Part shown: piece by piece, positions 25,269-38,300 of the stretch | Layout of the letters: each line of letters begins with the position of its first letter | Position numbering within the stretch: position 1 is the first letter of the stretch | Assembly: GCA_025331565.1 (NCBI GenBank) | Contig: JAFREQ010000003.1 | Coordinates: 248,001 to 312,000 of the forward strand | From: Holacanthus passer | Taxonomy: Eukaryota > Chordata > Actinopteri > Pomacanthidae | Direction: 5' to 3' | DNA: 64,000 nucleotides | Translations under genes and position numbers: made by a program | Notes under the pieces: model-generated | What the model saw: only the letters and a program-made list of their open reading frames with translations | Databases searched by the model: none | What the model was told of the DNA's origin: nothing

Positions 25269-28200
25269 TATTGGTTTAAGGTTGACTGAGCGACTAGTCA
25301 TTTGGAAAAATCTGCAGGTTTTCTCATAGACTCGGAGCTGGATCTCCTCTCTAGACCTTCTCCCTGGTAACTCTGGTCGGGTATTAAGAGAAGGAGAGGA
25401 GCTTGGAAGAGGACTGTCAGTGCCAGAGCTTTGCCTTAAACAAAGACATGTGTTACCAAAGGGATGTCAGCCTGCCCGCTCCTCAGTACTGTGTAACTCA
25501 ATCTCCCCACATTCTCATCCACTGAGGGGGGTTCTTAGGAAGAAAGGGTTAAGTATGTTGATCAAAGGCTCAATGATGGACCAAAGGACTTCTCTAGATC
25601 ATCAGTGTGACCTCGGTGCATCCATCAGCCATTAGGACGTCAGGACTGCGGCGAGGCAAGGCCCAGTTGGTGTGGAGGCAGCAGAGGTGGGGGCGGCGAG
25701 GGGGGCTGAGGGTCTTTTGGCGCTGGGGTGCTGACGGGCCTGTGTGGTAGATGGGGAGCTGGTGGGGGAAACGGGACCCGCAGAGACAAGAAAAAGAGGG
25801 GAAAAACTGGGAGGAGGGTTGGCGGATTAAAGCCCCAACCAGCCTTTAACTTCTCCCAAACCACACGGAGCTGGTGTCCAATGCCCTACATATTCAAAGG
25901 CATGTACACGAGCCCACTTCCAGCCGGTGACACAGATGGAGACAGAAATATACAAGCGCTGGGCAACCAGTTCCTCTGATGTTGCTTTCCATGCGGTGCA
26001 CTCTGCTGACAGACTGAGTTAGCCATCAACTCTCTGAGGAGGAGATGGACAAGCTCACTCGTGTTAAGCAAACGTTGTCACCGAGCTGCTCATCATTACC
26101 TGCCGCAAACACTCAGAGTATGACGCAGCTGCGAAAAAGTTGTAAGATCGTTTAGTCTGAACAACAGGGCTCAGTGTCTGTTGCAGCCACATGTCGAGTT
26201 GGAGCTGTTTGTGTGTTGTTCCGGTGACCTTTCATCCACATGGAAAAGCGAGAGATTCAGCAGAACTTTCCATGTATGTGACCCACATCATGGAAGCTCT
26301 TCACCTCCACCACTGCTCTTTCCACTGGCTAGACAGGGAAGGATGATACACTGGCACCGAATCTCACTGGCACTGGCTGCGTTCCTGGACTATTCTCTGG
26401 ATTTGACTCTTAAGTGTTGCTCTTTAGTGGAGAAAGAGAGTAATCGACTTGTTCCCGATGCTGATTTACAGTAGCAAACTAAGTTACTCTGCTCAATCAA
26501 TAGACTCCACATTGAGCTGAGAAGTGAAGCTGCTCGAGGTGAAAAAATCATTTCAAGACTGATTTTTTTTTTTTTTTAACTTGTTGACAACATTTGCGTG
26601 CTATGAAAGTTAACCAAAACATTGACAATGCCAATATTTTCCAAATGGCAGCTGTGGAGTGTCAAGTTCTGCGGTTTCAGCTGTGTAGCATATTGATGTT
26701 GTTTTATCAGAACAGATCATTGAGAGCACAGCCTTTCTGAATTTCTACGGTTTGGACAGACTCAATTCTTTTTTTAGCAAGTTCAGTTTATTATTTGCAG
26801 TATTAAATTGAAATGCACATTCAGTTTGCTTAAAAAATGAATCATGGTTTAGAAAAATGAACTGCTGAGCAATTAGATGTAAAACTTCATGCTGTGTCTT
26901 TGGAAATACTGTACATCAGTTTATGTTAAAAGCAACATGGGAAATTTATTTCCAGAATATATTTCATGAAGAAATTTGTAATTTGCTTCATCCAGACCGT
27001 TTGTCTTCTGCTTCACAGAGGGTGAGGGGTGAAGTGTTAAGAAAAGGCCCCTTAAGGGTCTCGTCGTTTTTCCCTAGGTGGAGTCTGCTTTTGGAACCCC
27101 AACCTCACTTCAGGAAAACAAAACGTGAGGAGAAAAATAACCTCAAGGAGAAGCCGTGGCCGAGCCAACCACTGGACACTGAGCGGCACAAAAGCGCGTG
27201 TGGGCTGTCCTCGAACTCTCTCCACCAAATGTCTCCACGTAGAAACCCACTTCCCATAGAGATGTGTCTGTCTCGCACACGCACACACACGTAAAGAAGT
27301 GGCATGCAGACAGAAACTGGAGGTGAGCAGACAAATAAATGCTTCGTGCTCTTTAAATCTCCAGCAGGAGCTTTGCACACACGTGAAGACAGACACGAAT
27401 ACAGCAGTGCCCGGGGTTAGACCCATCCCGTCGTCTCAGACTGCTGATGCTGTCCTTACTGGAGCTGTGAGGCCTGAGGGCGTCACCGCATAAGTATTAA
27501 CCTCGCTCATATTTTACAAGCACCGCTTACTGCCCCAGTCCAACATAAACAGGTGTGTATGCCAAATTGGGCGTCATTGCTCCGCAGGCTAATGTCTTGT
27601 CTGCTTATATATATATATAGTCAGAACTTTCACTTTGCTATCTGTGAATCTAAACTTTATTACAGTGTCTGCAACAGACAATTTTGAACCTGTTCAGTCA
27701 GACAGAAGTCACTTTTGTCTTTATGCAGTTGTTTGGTGAATCACATTTCTTCAATCGAACCTCTGTTGCATCTTGCCTCTTTCTTTTCTTTCCATTTAAT
27801 CATCGTGCGCGGTCTTTGATATTAAGTTTGACAGTTGATTTCAGCTCAGTTTATTGTGCTCTGCGTGCTATTTTGATTCGACGCTGAAGATACTCTGGAA
27901 AGGGCCTCTCAGACCTTCACTGTTTGTGCAGAAGAGACAACACGCAGTTCGGCAAAAACCCCAAGCAAGACCCACGCTGGCACGTTATTTGGACAATACG
28001 GTTGCAGATAGATGGAGGCAGTCAGGTAGTGTTCACAGTGCTCAGTCTGGGGTCTTGATGATCCCCACTTTGCCTTGTGGTCTATGATGTCACACAGGGC
28101 TTTGCCTTTGAATGGCCATGTGTTCCTCACCACTAATATCAAACAGATGATGAGAAACCTCCAAATGATGGTCTTTCACTAAGACAAGCAGTCAAAACAA

Positions 28201-31200
28201 AGTTAAAGGAACACAGAAAAACACCAAGCGATCGCATGAAAAAAAAAAAAGACTATACGTTCTTAATTGCTGCAGGCTGTGTCGCGGGCAGCGTTAAACT
28301 GTATTGTGTGCTCTTCTGCTTTGTTGAGAATTATAACATTTTAAACCTGCGTTATCAGAGCCGGCGTAATCAAGACTGATTGCATTTCCATGAGGGCTGC
28401 TAAGAGATGTTTTCAGCACAGTAGTATTTCCATGTTTGTGTCACCTTAAGCAAAGCCTTCACATCCTGGAATAACAAACAAGACTTAAAGGATTGTCCCA
28501 GAAACAATCCGTCATCCATGGGATTGTCAAATATCCCTTTCCTCGACTGAAGAGAAGTCTATAATTGAAGGGCGGCATTTGGAAGACAACAATCCTTTTC
28601 TTCTCACTTGGCATCTGGCTAATCTCAAGCATCAGCTCAGAAGACCTCTGACTCCTCCATTTTTAATTTCATCCCTTCATTTGGGTAATTTTTTTTTTTT
28701 TTTTTTTGCCACCCTTGCTTCTCTCCTCCCCCACTCTTGCAGATGTGTCTTATCTCTGAGAGGCCAAGCTTCTGATCTGAATGTTCCTGTCTGGCTTTGC
28801 CAAAGTTACAAATTACAAGAGGAGGCAGAATGTTGGAGCTAATTCAAAGGAATTTGGGAGGGCTTTTGTCACTTCTCAAAACAAGGGAGAAAATTAGAAA
28901 CAATGACTTGGCATAACGCAGTGTTGCTCTCAACAAGCAGCAAGAAAAGGCTGTTTAATATGTCCTTGGCTGTGATCCATTCAATTACCTAGACAGCCAT
29001 TGTAAATTATTTTAGGGGCAAATAGTAAAAGCTTTTGTCAGTCAAATGAGGAAATCACACCGGGGGTCTGACCTGTTCTGAGCTACTTTATTAGTTCAAA
29101 ACATTTTAAGTTTTAAGAGCACGAGGAAATCAGTGACCACCGCTTGTGTACGCGAACCCGTCCAGTTTTCTGTCTTTCCTGTTCTCTTCAATCTGTGTGA
29201 ATGAAAACTCTGCAGTCTCGTGACTTCTTCACTTCCTCTCTGGATCCAGCTGAAGCTACCCTGGTTTCCCAAAGCACGAAAGACCCTGATATGTTGCCAG
29301 TGAACTCTAAATAGCGGGATCATATGATAAATTTGCATAAAGTTAATGCATATCCTTGGCAGACTTGAGCTACATCCTTTCCAGGGATGTCAGCGGTCAT
29401 GTTACCTCGCGACTGTCTTTCCTCCCGACTGGGCCCTGAATTGGAAAAGTGGGTGCGTCTCTTCCCAGTGTGAATTAGACCAGAAGCATTAGCTTGCAGA
29501 ATATATCCCAATGAACTAATGATCCTGACACCCAAACAATGGCTGCTTTAGAAGAAGGCACACACAGCAGACTCTGTTTTTCTATCTCATATTTTTAATG
29601 ACAAAATGTTTGTCAGAAACACATGGATTTATTTTTCTCAATCCAGGGCATAGTATGGGGAGCTTATGCGGTTCCGGTCCCCAGGGCTTCAGACAACTAA
29701 CAAAACACATCTTACTTCTGCTCTGCTGCCCGCCTACAATGCTTTTCACATACAGGAGGACGAGTGGGAGCGTCCAGCAAATGAATGAAATAGCATGGCT
29801 CTCTTTCACAGAGCCACTTCATAGAACGAGGGTGGAACCACTGATGGCGATCATGTGCGAAATGGTCATTTATGAATGATTTTCAAATTTTAAAATAACC
29901 TCACTGCCTCAGAAAATATGTCTGTCAACATCTGTGCTTTTTCATTTTCTGTGATCAGCAAAATTAACAAAAAAAATGTAAAGACAAATTGTAGTACACT
30001 CATCACTTTAAAGACAGGAAAGAAATTATTCCTTAACTGAAAAACTGTTTCACCATATCTTCTACCACGCTTTGCAATTAGTCCCCAACTTGGTTCGACA
30101 GCTGCTCCTACTTATATAGTGTACCCACTCTTTCTCCAAACCACTCTCAATTAGCTCCTCTCCTAAATAACCACTCTTTTCACTTGCAGTTTCCGGCTAC
30201 ACATGCACCTCCTTGTTTCATCAAGCCATCCCATCCATCTCAAAAACACCCTCACAAAAGAACTACACTCTTGTTTGTGTGTCTAAAAACAAGAGGCACA
30301 CTGAGCCACTTCCTATTCACATCAGGTCATTTGCATGAAGGTCCTCTTCCCATTTAGTGACTCAGGGCGGCTCTGCCAGCAAAGAAAGCACGAGGAGAGG
30401 CTCGAGTGTTGAGCCGGTTATTCTGTCATCCTGCATCCCTCATTCAGTTTATCCTGAGTATCGTGGGTTGTACCGCATCGTGCTTTCAGAATGCACTGCT
30501 AATATCATCTGCCGTTCCAAGAAAAACAGAAAATAAACATGCAAAGTGATGAGTTAAAGAGTTACTGCGGGTGTCACAGGTGGCTGTGACCACCCACGTC
30601 AGACAGCCCCAATTACCCTGCAAAAAAAAAAACAGTGTGGGTGCTTTTCATTCTTAAACAAAAACCAAATCCCAACTTGATGAATAATCACATTTTGCAT
30701 GATTACTGGGGATTTATTTTGTGGGGGGCATTGCTTTTTCATTTTAATGGAAAATAACTGTTTTCCATAACCCTCGTAACTTCTTGCTTTTTTTCCTCCT
30801 CCTCTCTCTGTGTGTTTCTGATCACATGTCTGCTCGACACAGACATGGAGAAGACGCTCCTTTCCATGCTGGGAGAGATAATTGACTTCTGTTCCGTGCG
30901 TGCCACAATCAAGACAGAAGACCACAGCATATTACGAAAATGTGCTGTGTACAAAATAATGTCAAAGTCAGCACACGGCTTGATTTATTTATTTTTGATT
31001 TTTAATGATTTATGCTTCCTAATGCATTTGCCAGTTACTATATTAAGCGTGGTTGGAATGTTTGAATAACAGACTTCTACATAAAGTTTGGCTTCAAACC
31101 TGGACACACACAATGACCAGATTTAATGTGTGTGTTTTTCTTCAAAGGGAGTGAAATTATGAAAATAATAGCTTTGGATATTTGTTGGAACAGTCAATAC

Positions 31201-31919
31201 AGGCAACTGAAGACCGAGCGGGAACGCTGTTGTACCAACATGCATTGAGCAATAAAATGAAGAATGTGGATTCCTTGCTCAGGGTTCACGGGTAGGCTTT
31301 CTTGCATGTTTCATAACACAAGTCATCATAAAATTAAAGACACATCAGCTTTTTTATGTGTGGAAATTTACTGTATTTGCATCCTTGTCAGGGGAAATAT
31401 GACTTTTTGAAATGCCTCCAGTTGGAGTTCTTTTAACGTAGAAGAAAATATGAAAGTCAGAACAAGGCTATATACTAGATACGTATATTAATAAGTTACT
31501 TTAACTGAGTGAATATAAAATCTATTTACATGACAACTGTGGTTGATCCATCTGAGTAGCACCTCTACTGAAATAAAATAAGTTAAACACTGATGCACAT
31601 ACAACATAGTAAAAATGCACTAACTTGCACGATGAATCATGCAAAGTGCAAGACTAGGCTGCATCAGTCTCTACATCTCTAAAATGTCTGGTTATTAATA
31701 ATGTGCAAAAGTTATAATACATTCTAAACCTAAACCAAAAGATGAACTGGCCTGTATCGTCTGTAAACCTCACATGACCTTGCAAAATATGGCATTATAG
31801 ACTAAAGCTGAATAGGCGGTAACAACAAGACTACCCCAACAAAAAGTGCCACAAAGCACATTCTCAGCTCAAAGTCGAGTGTTAGGCAACTTTCATTTAA
31901 CCTCTTTACACAATATGAA
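25269..31919. other. gene-free; several GC-richer blocks
   Basis: No exon, RNA gene or clear transposon recognised. 25370-26080, 27000-27490 and 29150-29560 are more complex, CpG-bearing blocks that might be regulatory. Homopolymer runs occur at about 26562, 28240 and 28689. Confidence 0.35.
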
Positions 31920-32075
31920 TTAAAGGAATAATCTGACATTTGGGAAAATTTGCTTATTCATATCCAAAGTTAAAAAACCAACCAACACCTCTAAACCTTC
32001 TTGATGAACCCAATGTATCTTGTTCATCAAATCGATACACACACACTTGGATGATCAGTTTTCAGGAGAGTTAAA
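31920..32075 (+). repeat. interspersed repeat, family C, partial copy
   Basis: Begins TTAAAGGAATAATCTGACAT then TTTGGGAAAATTTGCTTATT, the left terminus of family C. Similarity fades by about 32060. Confidence 0.5.
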
Positions 32076-32179
32076 TCTTGTATTTCTTGGAGAACAACGT
32101 CAGAGTTTCTGGACTCTTCTCACCAGCAACCAGCAGAGGTGCTGCAGAGAAGCGCTGCTGTTCGTCAAGAAACACTCAG

Positions 32180-33343
32180 TTTTATAGTTTTGGCCATCAG
32201 TCCTATCAATTATGATAACATGTTTTATTACAAAGTTGACATAAATGATCTGGGAATGCTGAGATGTAGCTTAAAAGGAGCTTAGCTAAAGATATTTGGA
32301 AGAGAAAAGTAAGGCAAACGGTAAAACTGTCTGTTCGTCACACACCGTCCATCACAGCAAACAGACTTTTTGAGACATCACGATTGTCTTTACCAGAGTG
32401 GTTTAGATAATCTGGGTAAACTGTTGGCCTGTTTTTCAACCTTTCTCAACTTTCTAATTATCTGAATTCTTGTGTTTTTGCCCTGTCAGACTTCACTGTA
32501 TCACTGTGTTCCCAGATCTCAGCAATTACTTCGGTGAATACAATGTTATTACAATGCTGATTCCAAGAAGTTGGGTTCATGTCTAAAATGATATGCAAAT
32601 AAAAACAGAATACAATGATTTACAAATCATTTTCAATCCATATTCAACTGAGTACAGTACAAAGATATTTAATGTTCAAAGTGACAAAATTTAATGTTTT
32701 TTGTAAATATACACTCAATTTGACGCTGGCAGCACGTTGCAAAAAAGTTGGGACAGGTGAATGTTTACTGCTGTTACATCACCTCATCTTTTAACAACAC
32801 CAAGCTTTTGGGAACTGAAGACACTAATTAAAGTTTTGAAAGTGAAATTCTCTTCCATTCTTGCTTGATTTGACTTAGAAATTCAGTCGTTCAACAGTCT
32901 GTCATTTTGCATCAGTCCATCTCAGATGAGCTTGGGCACAATGAAGTCAGTGGTCAGTGAGTCTTTCCAGGATGAACCTTTCATACCCAATCATGATACT
33001 ATCACCTGTTACCAATGAACCCGTTTACCTGTGGAATGATCCAAACAGGTGTTTTTGGATCAGTCCACAACTTTCACAGTCTTTTGTTGCTCCTGTCCCA
33101 ACTTGTCTGAAACATGTTGCTGCCGTCAAATTCAGAATAAGCAGATATTTACTCAAATCAATAAAGTTGATGAGGTCAAACATTAAATATATTGTCTGTG
33201 TACTGTTTTCAATTGAGTATATGTCAAAATGGATTAGCAAATTATTGCATTCATTTCTTGGAATCAGGGTTGTATAACTGATAGAAATCGTGTCCAAAAC
33301 TCCTTAAATAAGAGCCAAGTTGTTATAAGCTCGAATTCCTTTA
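32180..33343. mobile_element. MITE-like element, family B, host of a nested insertion
   Basis: Left arm text TTTTGGCCATCAGTCCTATC begins near 32187, and the right terminus GAATTCCTTTAA ends at 33343. Inner text (for example GTGGTTTAGATAATCT at 32399) is the reverse complement of text near 39110, so this copy is inverted relative to 38963-39463. It is split by the family A element at 32552-33272. The left terminus itself is degraded. Confidence 0.6.
32552..33272. mobile_element. TA-flanked DNA element, family A, near full length
   Basis: Termini CAATGCTGATTCCAAGAA and, inverted, CAACCCTGATTCCAAGAA are flanked by TA on both sides (550-551 and 273-274 of those lines). The outer 200 or so bases form long imperfect inverted arms. 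At 721 bases with no transposase frame it is a non-autonomous element. TA target duplication is typical of Tc1/mariner-type transposition, but the superfamily is not proven here. Confidence 0.75.
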
Positions 33344-34153
33344 ATGTTGTGGTGGAAAACAGTGAATGTAGCTTAATTCCCTTATAGCTCTAATGAGAAC
33401 AGACAAGTGTAAATCATCAGACCTAAGTTAGCCTTGTGTTAAGTAAAAAAAAACTTTGAACTATAAACTCTTGTCAGGCAGCATATCAGGCTAAATAATA
33501 ATCATCTCTTTTATATGCATGGGTGTGCAGTTGTAACCAATCATCACTCCACTGACCACAGCTTTACAAATATATTGAAGAGAACTGATTGGCATCTCTC
33601 TGAAAACTAAAGTCAGACTGCAGGTTCAACTCCAGCTGCAATGAATTGCCAAACTGAGTCAAATGGGAGTTTATTTAGTTCTCATAGTCGTATCTGAATA
33701 GAAAATATCAGTGCAGCACTCGACAACACATCCAGCATTATATCAGTTTCATGTTTAATGAATTGAGGAAGGATCTCTGCAGTTAAATGATTTTTCTTGC
33801 TACTGTCTATTAACTGAAATTGCAAAAGCATCCAAGTAGATGTTACTGCCCAGAGGGAGAGGACTGCAAACAAACTATGCTACAGTAAAATAGAACCAAG
33901 GTGTTTGAATGCGAAACACACTGTAATGATGTTTTCTGTTGTCAACACACCAGTAGCAATGAAACCTTTTTTTTTTTCTTTTTAAGAAAAGATTAGGTGT
34001 TTTAAGGATTGGGTTGGGGGGGGGGGTCATTTTCTAATAGACACACATCTTCAGTCAGAGTTTCTAAAAAGTATTTTTCTTTACACTTAGTACAAAAAAG
34101 ACATCTCTACCCGTTAGTGCTTCGTTTTAAGATACTATAACATAAATAAACAA
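33344..34153. other. gene-free stretch next to the wnt7b 3' end
   Basis: No gene seen. A T-run at about 33967-33980 and a G homopolymer near 34015-34027 are present. Part could be distal 3' UTR if poly(A) sites further out are used. Confidence 0.35.
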
Positions 34154-34159
34154 TTTATT
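34154..34159 (-). terminator. candidate distal poly(A) signal of wnt7b
   Basis: AATAAA on the minus strand about 715 nt past the stop. The sequence from 34160 to 34872 is free of recognisable repeats and is the likely 3' UTR. The real 3' end cannot be fixed without transcripts. Confidence 0.3.
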
Positions 34160-34758
34160 TTCAGTGTTCAGAACAGACAGTTCCAGTGTGACTGGAAAAC
34201 TAACATACTCCACCATATTCCAGTTGGCAGCAGAGGGTTTAACAGAGTTCTCCACTCAGATATTGGCGCACCCCAACGCACCATACTTACAAAATGTTCT
34301 TCATTTCTACAAACCTCCAACATAAGCCCCGGCCAATTTGGGGGGGTCATTCATGTCAAGATTCACGTTTGCTCCCCTTTAGTGAAAATACGACAAAACC
34401 CTTTAAAAGTTTTCAATCAAAGACTTGACAAATCTCTCCCAGTCACAACCTCATCAGCTGCTGTCATTTTGATCAACTCCCAGGTTACTGTGTTTCCTCT
34501 CCACGTGCGAGTCTCTTGTGAATTGAACAATTACAAATCCCAGAGTGCAAAGCACAGTTCCCAACGAGGGCCTCACTCATTACCTGTAGTCCCAACTTCA
34601 CTGTGGATACATCAGTACATGAGCACAATCTCTACGTGACAGTAAAGTTCTGGGGTATTACCTACTGATATTTAGCATTTACTTTCTGAAAAGAAATTAG
34701 ATAGATTCTGCTGTGCAAAACGATGCCATGAAGAGCTGATAGTGTAAATTCCATTCCT

Positions 34759-34764
34759 TTTATT
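34759..34764 (-). terminator. candidate proximal poly(A) signal of wnt7b
   Basis: AATAAA on the minus strand about 108 nt past the stop codon. If used, the 3' UTR would be very short. Further AATAAA copies lie downstream, so this may be a minor site or unused. Confidence 0.3.
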
Positions 34765-34872
34765 TGAAAATCTTTCACTGGTCCACGTCACACTTTTATC
34801 TCGCTCGCTTGAGTCTTCCTCATTCGGCTTGTCCTTGGCGCCTCACTTCCTGGCACTGAGTTCCTCACATCC

Positions 34873-35352
34873 TTATTTGCAGGTAAACACCTCCGTCCTC
34901 TCACTGCACGTGTTGCACTTGACGAAGCAGCACCATTGGAACTTACAATTGCACTGCCAAACTTTGGTGTACTGGTGTGTATTGTAGCCCCGCCCGCAGC
35001 ACATGAGGTCGCAGCCGTCTGTGTGCTGCGAGGTGCGGTTGCACAGGCGTCCCTGGGTGCCCACGCTCCCCGTGGCCGCGTCCTCCTCGCAGTAGTTGGG
35101 CGACCTGTCGATGTAGACGAGGTCTGTCTCCATGGGCTTGCGGTAGCCCTGAGTCTGCTTCACCTTGAGGTGGGTGGGCTGGCGGAGTCGGCTAGCCCGG
35201 ACTACCTCCACGTGCACGGCTTCGTTGTACTTGTCCTTGAGTACGTAGCCAATCTCGCGGAACTTGGGAAGCGTAGTCCAACAGGTCTTGGTGGTGCAGG
35301 AGCCCGAGACGCCGTGGCACTTGCACTCTAGCTTCATCCTTTCTTCTAGTAC
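34873..35352 (-). CDS. wnt7b: wnt7b coding exon 4 (last)
   Basis: Encodes the C-terminal 159 residues plus the TAA stop at 34875-34873. The acceptor is CTGTCCAG before GTA at 35352. It holds the palmitoleoylation motif CKCHGVSGSC (Ser206 in the 349-residue form). Next comes the Wnt7 linker, about residues 238-280, the region known in mammals to be recognised by RECK. Then the cysteine-rich C-terminal domain, with CCGRGYNTHQY and the closing SERTEVFTCK. Sixteen of the 24 conserved cysteines lie here, and the NRTS sequon is at Asn295. One oddity is FQWCC, where nearly all Wnts I know have FHWCC (codon CAA, residue 329). The stretch GYVLKDKYNEAVHVE is WNT7A-like, whereas VVRASRLRQPT is WNT7B-like. 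The open frame upstream to 35403 is intron read-through. Confidence 0.96.
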   Translation of the reverse strand, partial: VLEERMKLECKCHGVSGSCTTKTCWTTLPKFREIGYVLKDKYNEAVHVEVVRASRLRQPTHLKVKQTQGYRKPMETDLVYIDRSPNYCEEDAATGSVGTQGRLCNRTSQHTDGCDLMCCGRGYNTHQYTKVWQCNCKFQWCCFVKCNTCSERTEVFTCK

Positions 35353-38300
35353 CTGGACAGTAATAGAAAAAACAAAGCAATTTAATGAAAGAACTAAAGA
35401 CAAATCCCATGTGTCTCTTCAAAGGTCAGTTCATGATTAGTTTCTCAATGACCTCTGGTGATATCCAGCCATGCAGATAGTTTTGTTTTTATTTGTTGTA
35501 GTTTGACACATCAAAATGCAACGGAAGTAAATTGTGTTTTAAATGCGTTGTGTTTACATTTTTCACTTTGTGTAAGTAATTAAATTAATAAATAAAGTAA
35601 TAAAAAAATAAAATAAATTCAAGAGAAACATATCTTTACAGCAACTATCTGCATGTCTATATTCTGCAAGAGCAAAGGCAAAAATATGCTTTTGTAATTT
35701 GTGTAAACCAACACAAATGAAGGTATTGCATGCAGACAGTGACACAACATGGATCTTTAAATAACTATGAACACTTTTTGCTTTGTTGTCGATGCTGTCT
35801 ATATCGTATTACTGCGAATATAAATTCGACATACTGTATCAGTAAAACCTGGCAAAATGACACAGCATCTCTATTCTCACCATGCACAAAGTCACTGATT
35901 TTTTCCTACATGAAATACATGCTAATATTACTCTATATAACTTTTTTTTATTTCTGACACGAAACATTGGGTTTATTCATGCATAACCATGAATGCTGGT
36001 TTAATGATGTGCCACCACATAAGTAGAAACAAATGAAATGTCAACCAGACGTCAAGATGCTTATTGAATTTTTGCTTAAAAGCTGTGACAGCAATGGGGC
36101 TTTTCTTGTCTGCATTAGTAAGTGGTGACCAACTGTGCTGTTGGCTTTTACTGTAAATTCAGTGCATTGTGCCACAGGTAGTTAAATCGGATTTGCCAGT
36201 CTGATTTGAGCACAGAGTGACAGATCTCTGTGAAGCAGACAAATCCAAGCGTATCTGAATTTTCGGTCATGGATGACAAGCAGTTGCATGTCCTGAAGGA
36301 GGGGAAATTGCACTTACTGGTAATATTCCATCCTGTAATTTTGTCTACCTTCTCTAAACCACATCAATGACAAGAGGGGAAAAAAACAACATGGATCCCA
36401 CAGAGCTATCAATCATCTTGGATAATTTGAATCCACATCATTGTGTCATTAGATGTGTTGCACATGCAGTACAAAACAAAGACAAACTCAATTAATTGTT
36501 CACAGCTGGACGAGAGACTTGAGATTTATTTGACTGCTTAAACAATATTGTGATAAACAGAAGAAAGCAATGTTGCCACATGCTTGAAAGTGGATCACAG
36601 CTACAGATTCAGATGCTTTTAGTCAAAGAGTCATTTTAAATGCAATAATGTCGAATTCTTTAGCTTATGCCCATAGTCAGACTTGGACTTAAGTTCTCTT
36701 TGAGGTTATCTCCAACATATGGTACACAGGGCAGAATGTCTTCTCTTTGCTGCCTAATCCTGAAGCATATGGGAAATATTGTGCGCTGTCGTCAGTATTT
36801 AAGTGTCAATCCTTTGCCCCGTGGGACTAAGAAACTAAAAGACCTCAAAATAAAAACAGTACCCTCTTAATTTTCTGCTGTTCTCAAAGGCAAAGGAACA
36901 GAAGAAAGAGGGGGTGGAGTTCGAATGGGTCACATTAACACGTCTGTAATAGTCCTGACATGACTCCTTTAACCAAATTAGGAACCTTCGACTTGCTTGA
37001 ACGAGGCATGTGTCATTGTTGTATAAGATGTAAGTTTGGTTGGCAGGGCATTTTTCCAGTGCAGCCTTTTTCCTGGCACCTCGCCTCGCCAGCGGCACAA
37101 GTCATCATTTCTATCAGACACTTACGAAATGTACACAAGAGCTGTTCAGTATCTCTGTCTGTCTTGTCCGCGCACTCATGTGGTCACAGTTTCCCGATTT
37201 GAGGACGTTTGATTGAAAAAACATGAGCTCGCCCCGGCTTCATAAAAGCTGGGGGTCAGCTATCAATCACGCCTCGGATGTTGATTCAGAACGAGGATTT
37301 CCAAAAATGTATAGCACAAAAACCACAAGGAATGCCTGGCATAAGGAGTCTGACAGATGCATGGAAACATTTACTTAAACTGTGTCCATCAAAGCCTCTG
37401 ATCTGTTACTAATTAGTCCAATATGGCCAGATTCCCATCGAAAGATCACTTGTCAAACACATAGCCCCAAAGCAAGATGAAAGAGATCTGGTGATTCACT
37501 GGGTGTTCTTTTACATTCGGTTTAGTCACGGAATCTATTGTAATTACAGTTTTCTGTTTCAATGATGCTTTTTATCAGTCATTAGAAAACAAAATCTCAG
37601 CTGGATCCCATTGGAGGCGCCGCTTCCTCCCTCATAAGAATCAGGATAATTTTTATCAGCTCATTTGTCTTGAATTTATAAGTGTTGAGACACTTATTTT
37701 TCATGCAAACTTTTACTGCACGTGCTGCAACATGAACATGATGCAAGAACACGGAAAACAAATAAGATCTATAAAACATATGTGTTAATTATTTTTTTTA
37801 TCAAGTAAGACCAGCAGAAAGGGACTATAATCTGTGCAAAACTGTGCATGAAAACAAGCTGATTAAATAACTGCACCACACTAATGCATGGATGAATTAC
37901 ATTTACGGACTATAAGCATGACTACAGTTTTATGGCCCCGGTTGTTTTGAACAATCAGATTACAGCTTCTTGGATTTCACTCTAGTTTGTGATATCTGAT
38001 AGCTATCCACCCAAGATGCATGAACTGTAAAAGGGGTCAAACAAACTGAGCATACACCCAGCGAAGGCTCAGACCTCTATATCCCCAATAACCTCCTCCA
38101 GTCTGAGAAAGATTTCAGCTTCCTACTGTCTCAGCAAAGAGGAAATCTGACTTTTGCACATCCTGCTACAATCCGATTTTCCAAGCCCCAGAGTGAGAAC
38201 GGCGACAGTGCCAACTCCAACCCTGACAGTCCAACATGCCAGCACCCTGGCATGCAGCACAGACCCTATCAGTCTGCTGTGTTAACACCGGCATTGTCGG

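Noticed and set aside
32957..33297. Overlapping 90-106 codon frames as a transposase
   Set aside because: They lie in the inverted-arm region of the non-autonomous family A element and show no transposase motif.
34936..35331. 131-codon plus-strand frame
   Set aside because: Antisense shadow of the well-supported wnt7b exon 4.
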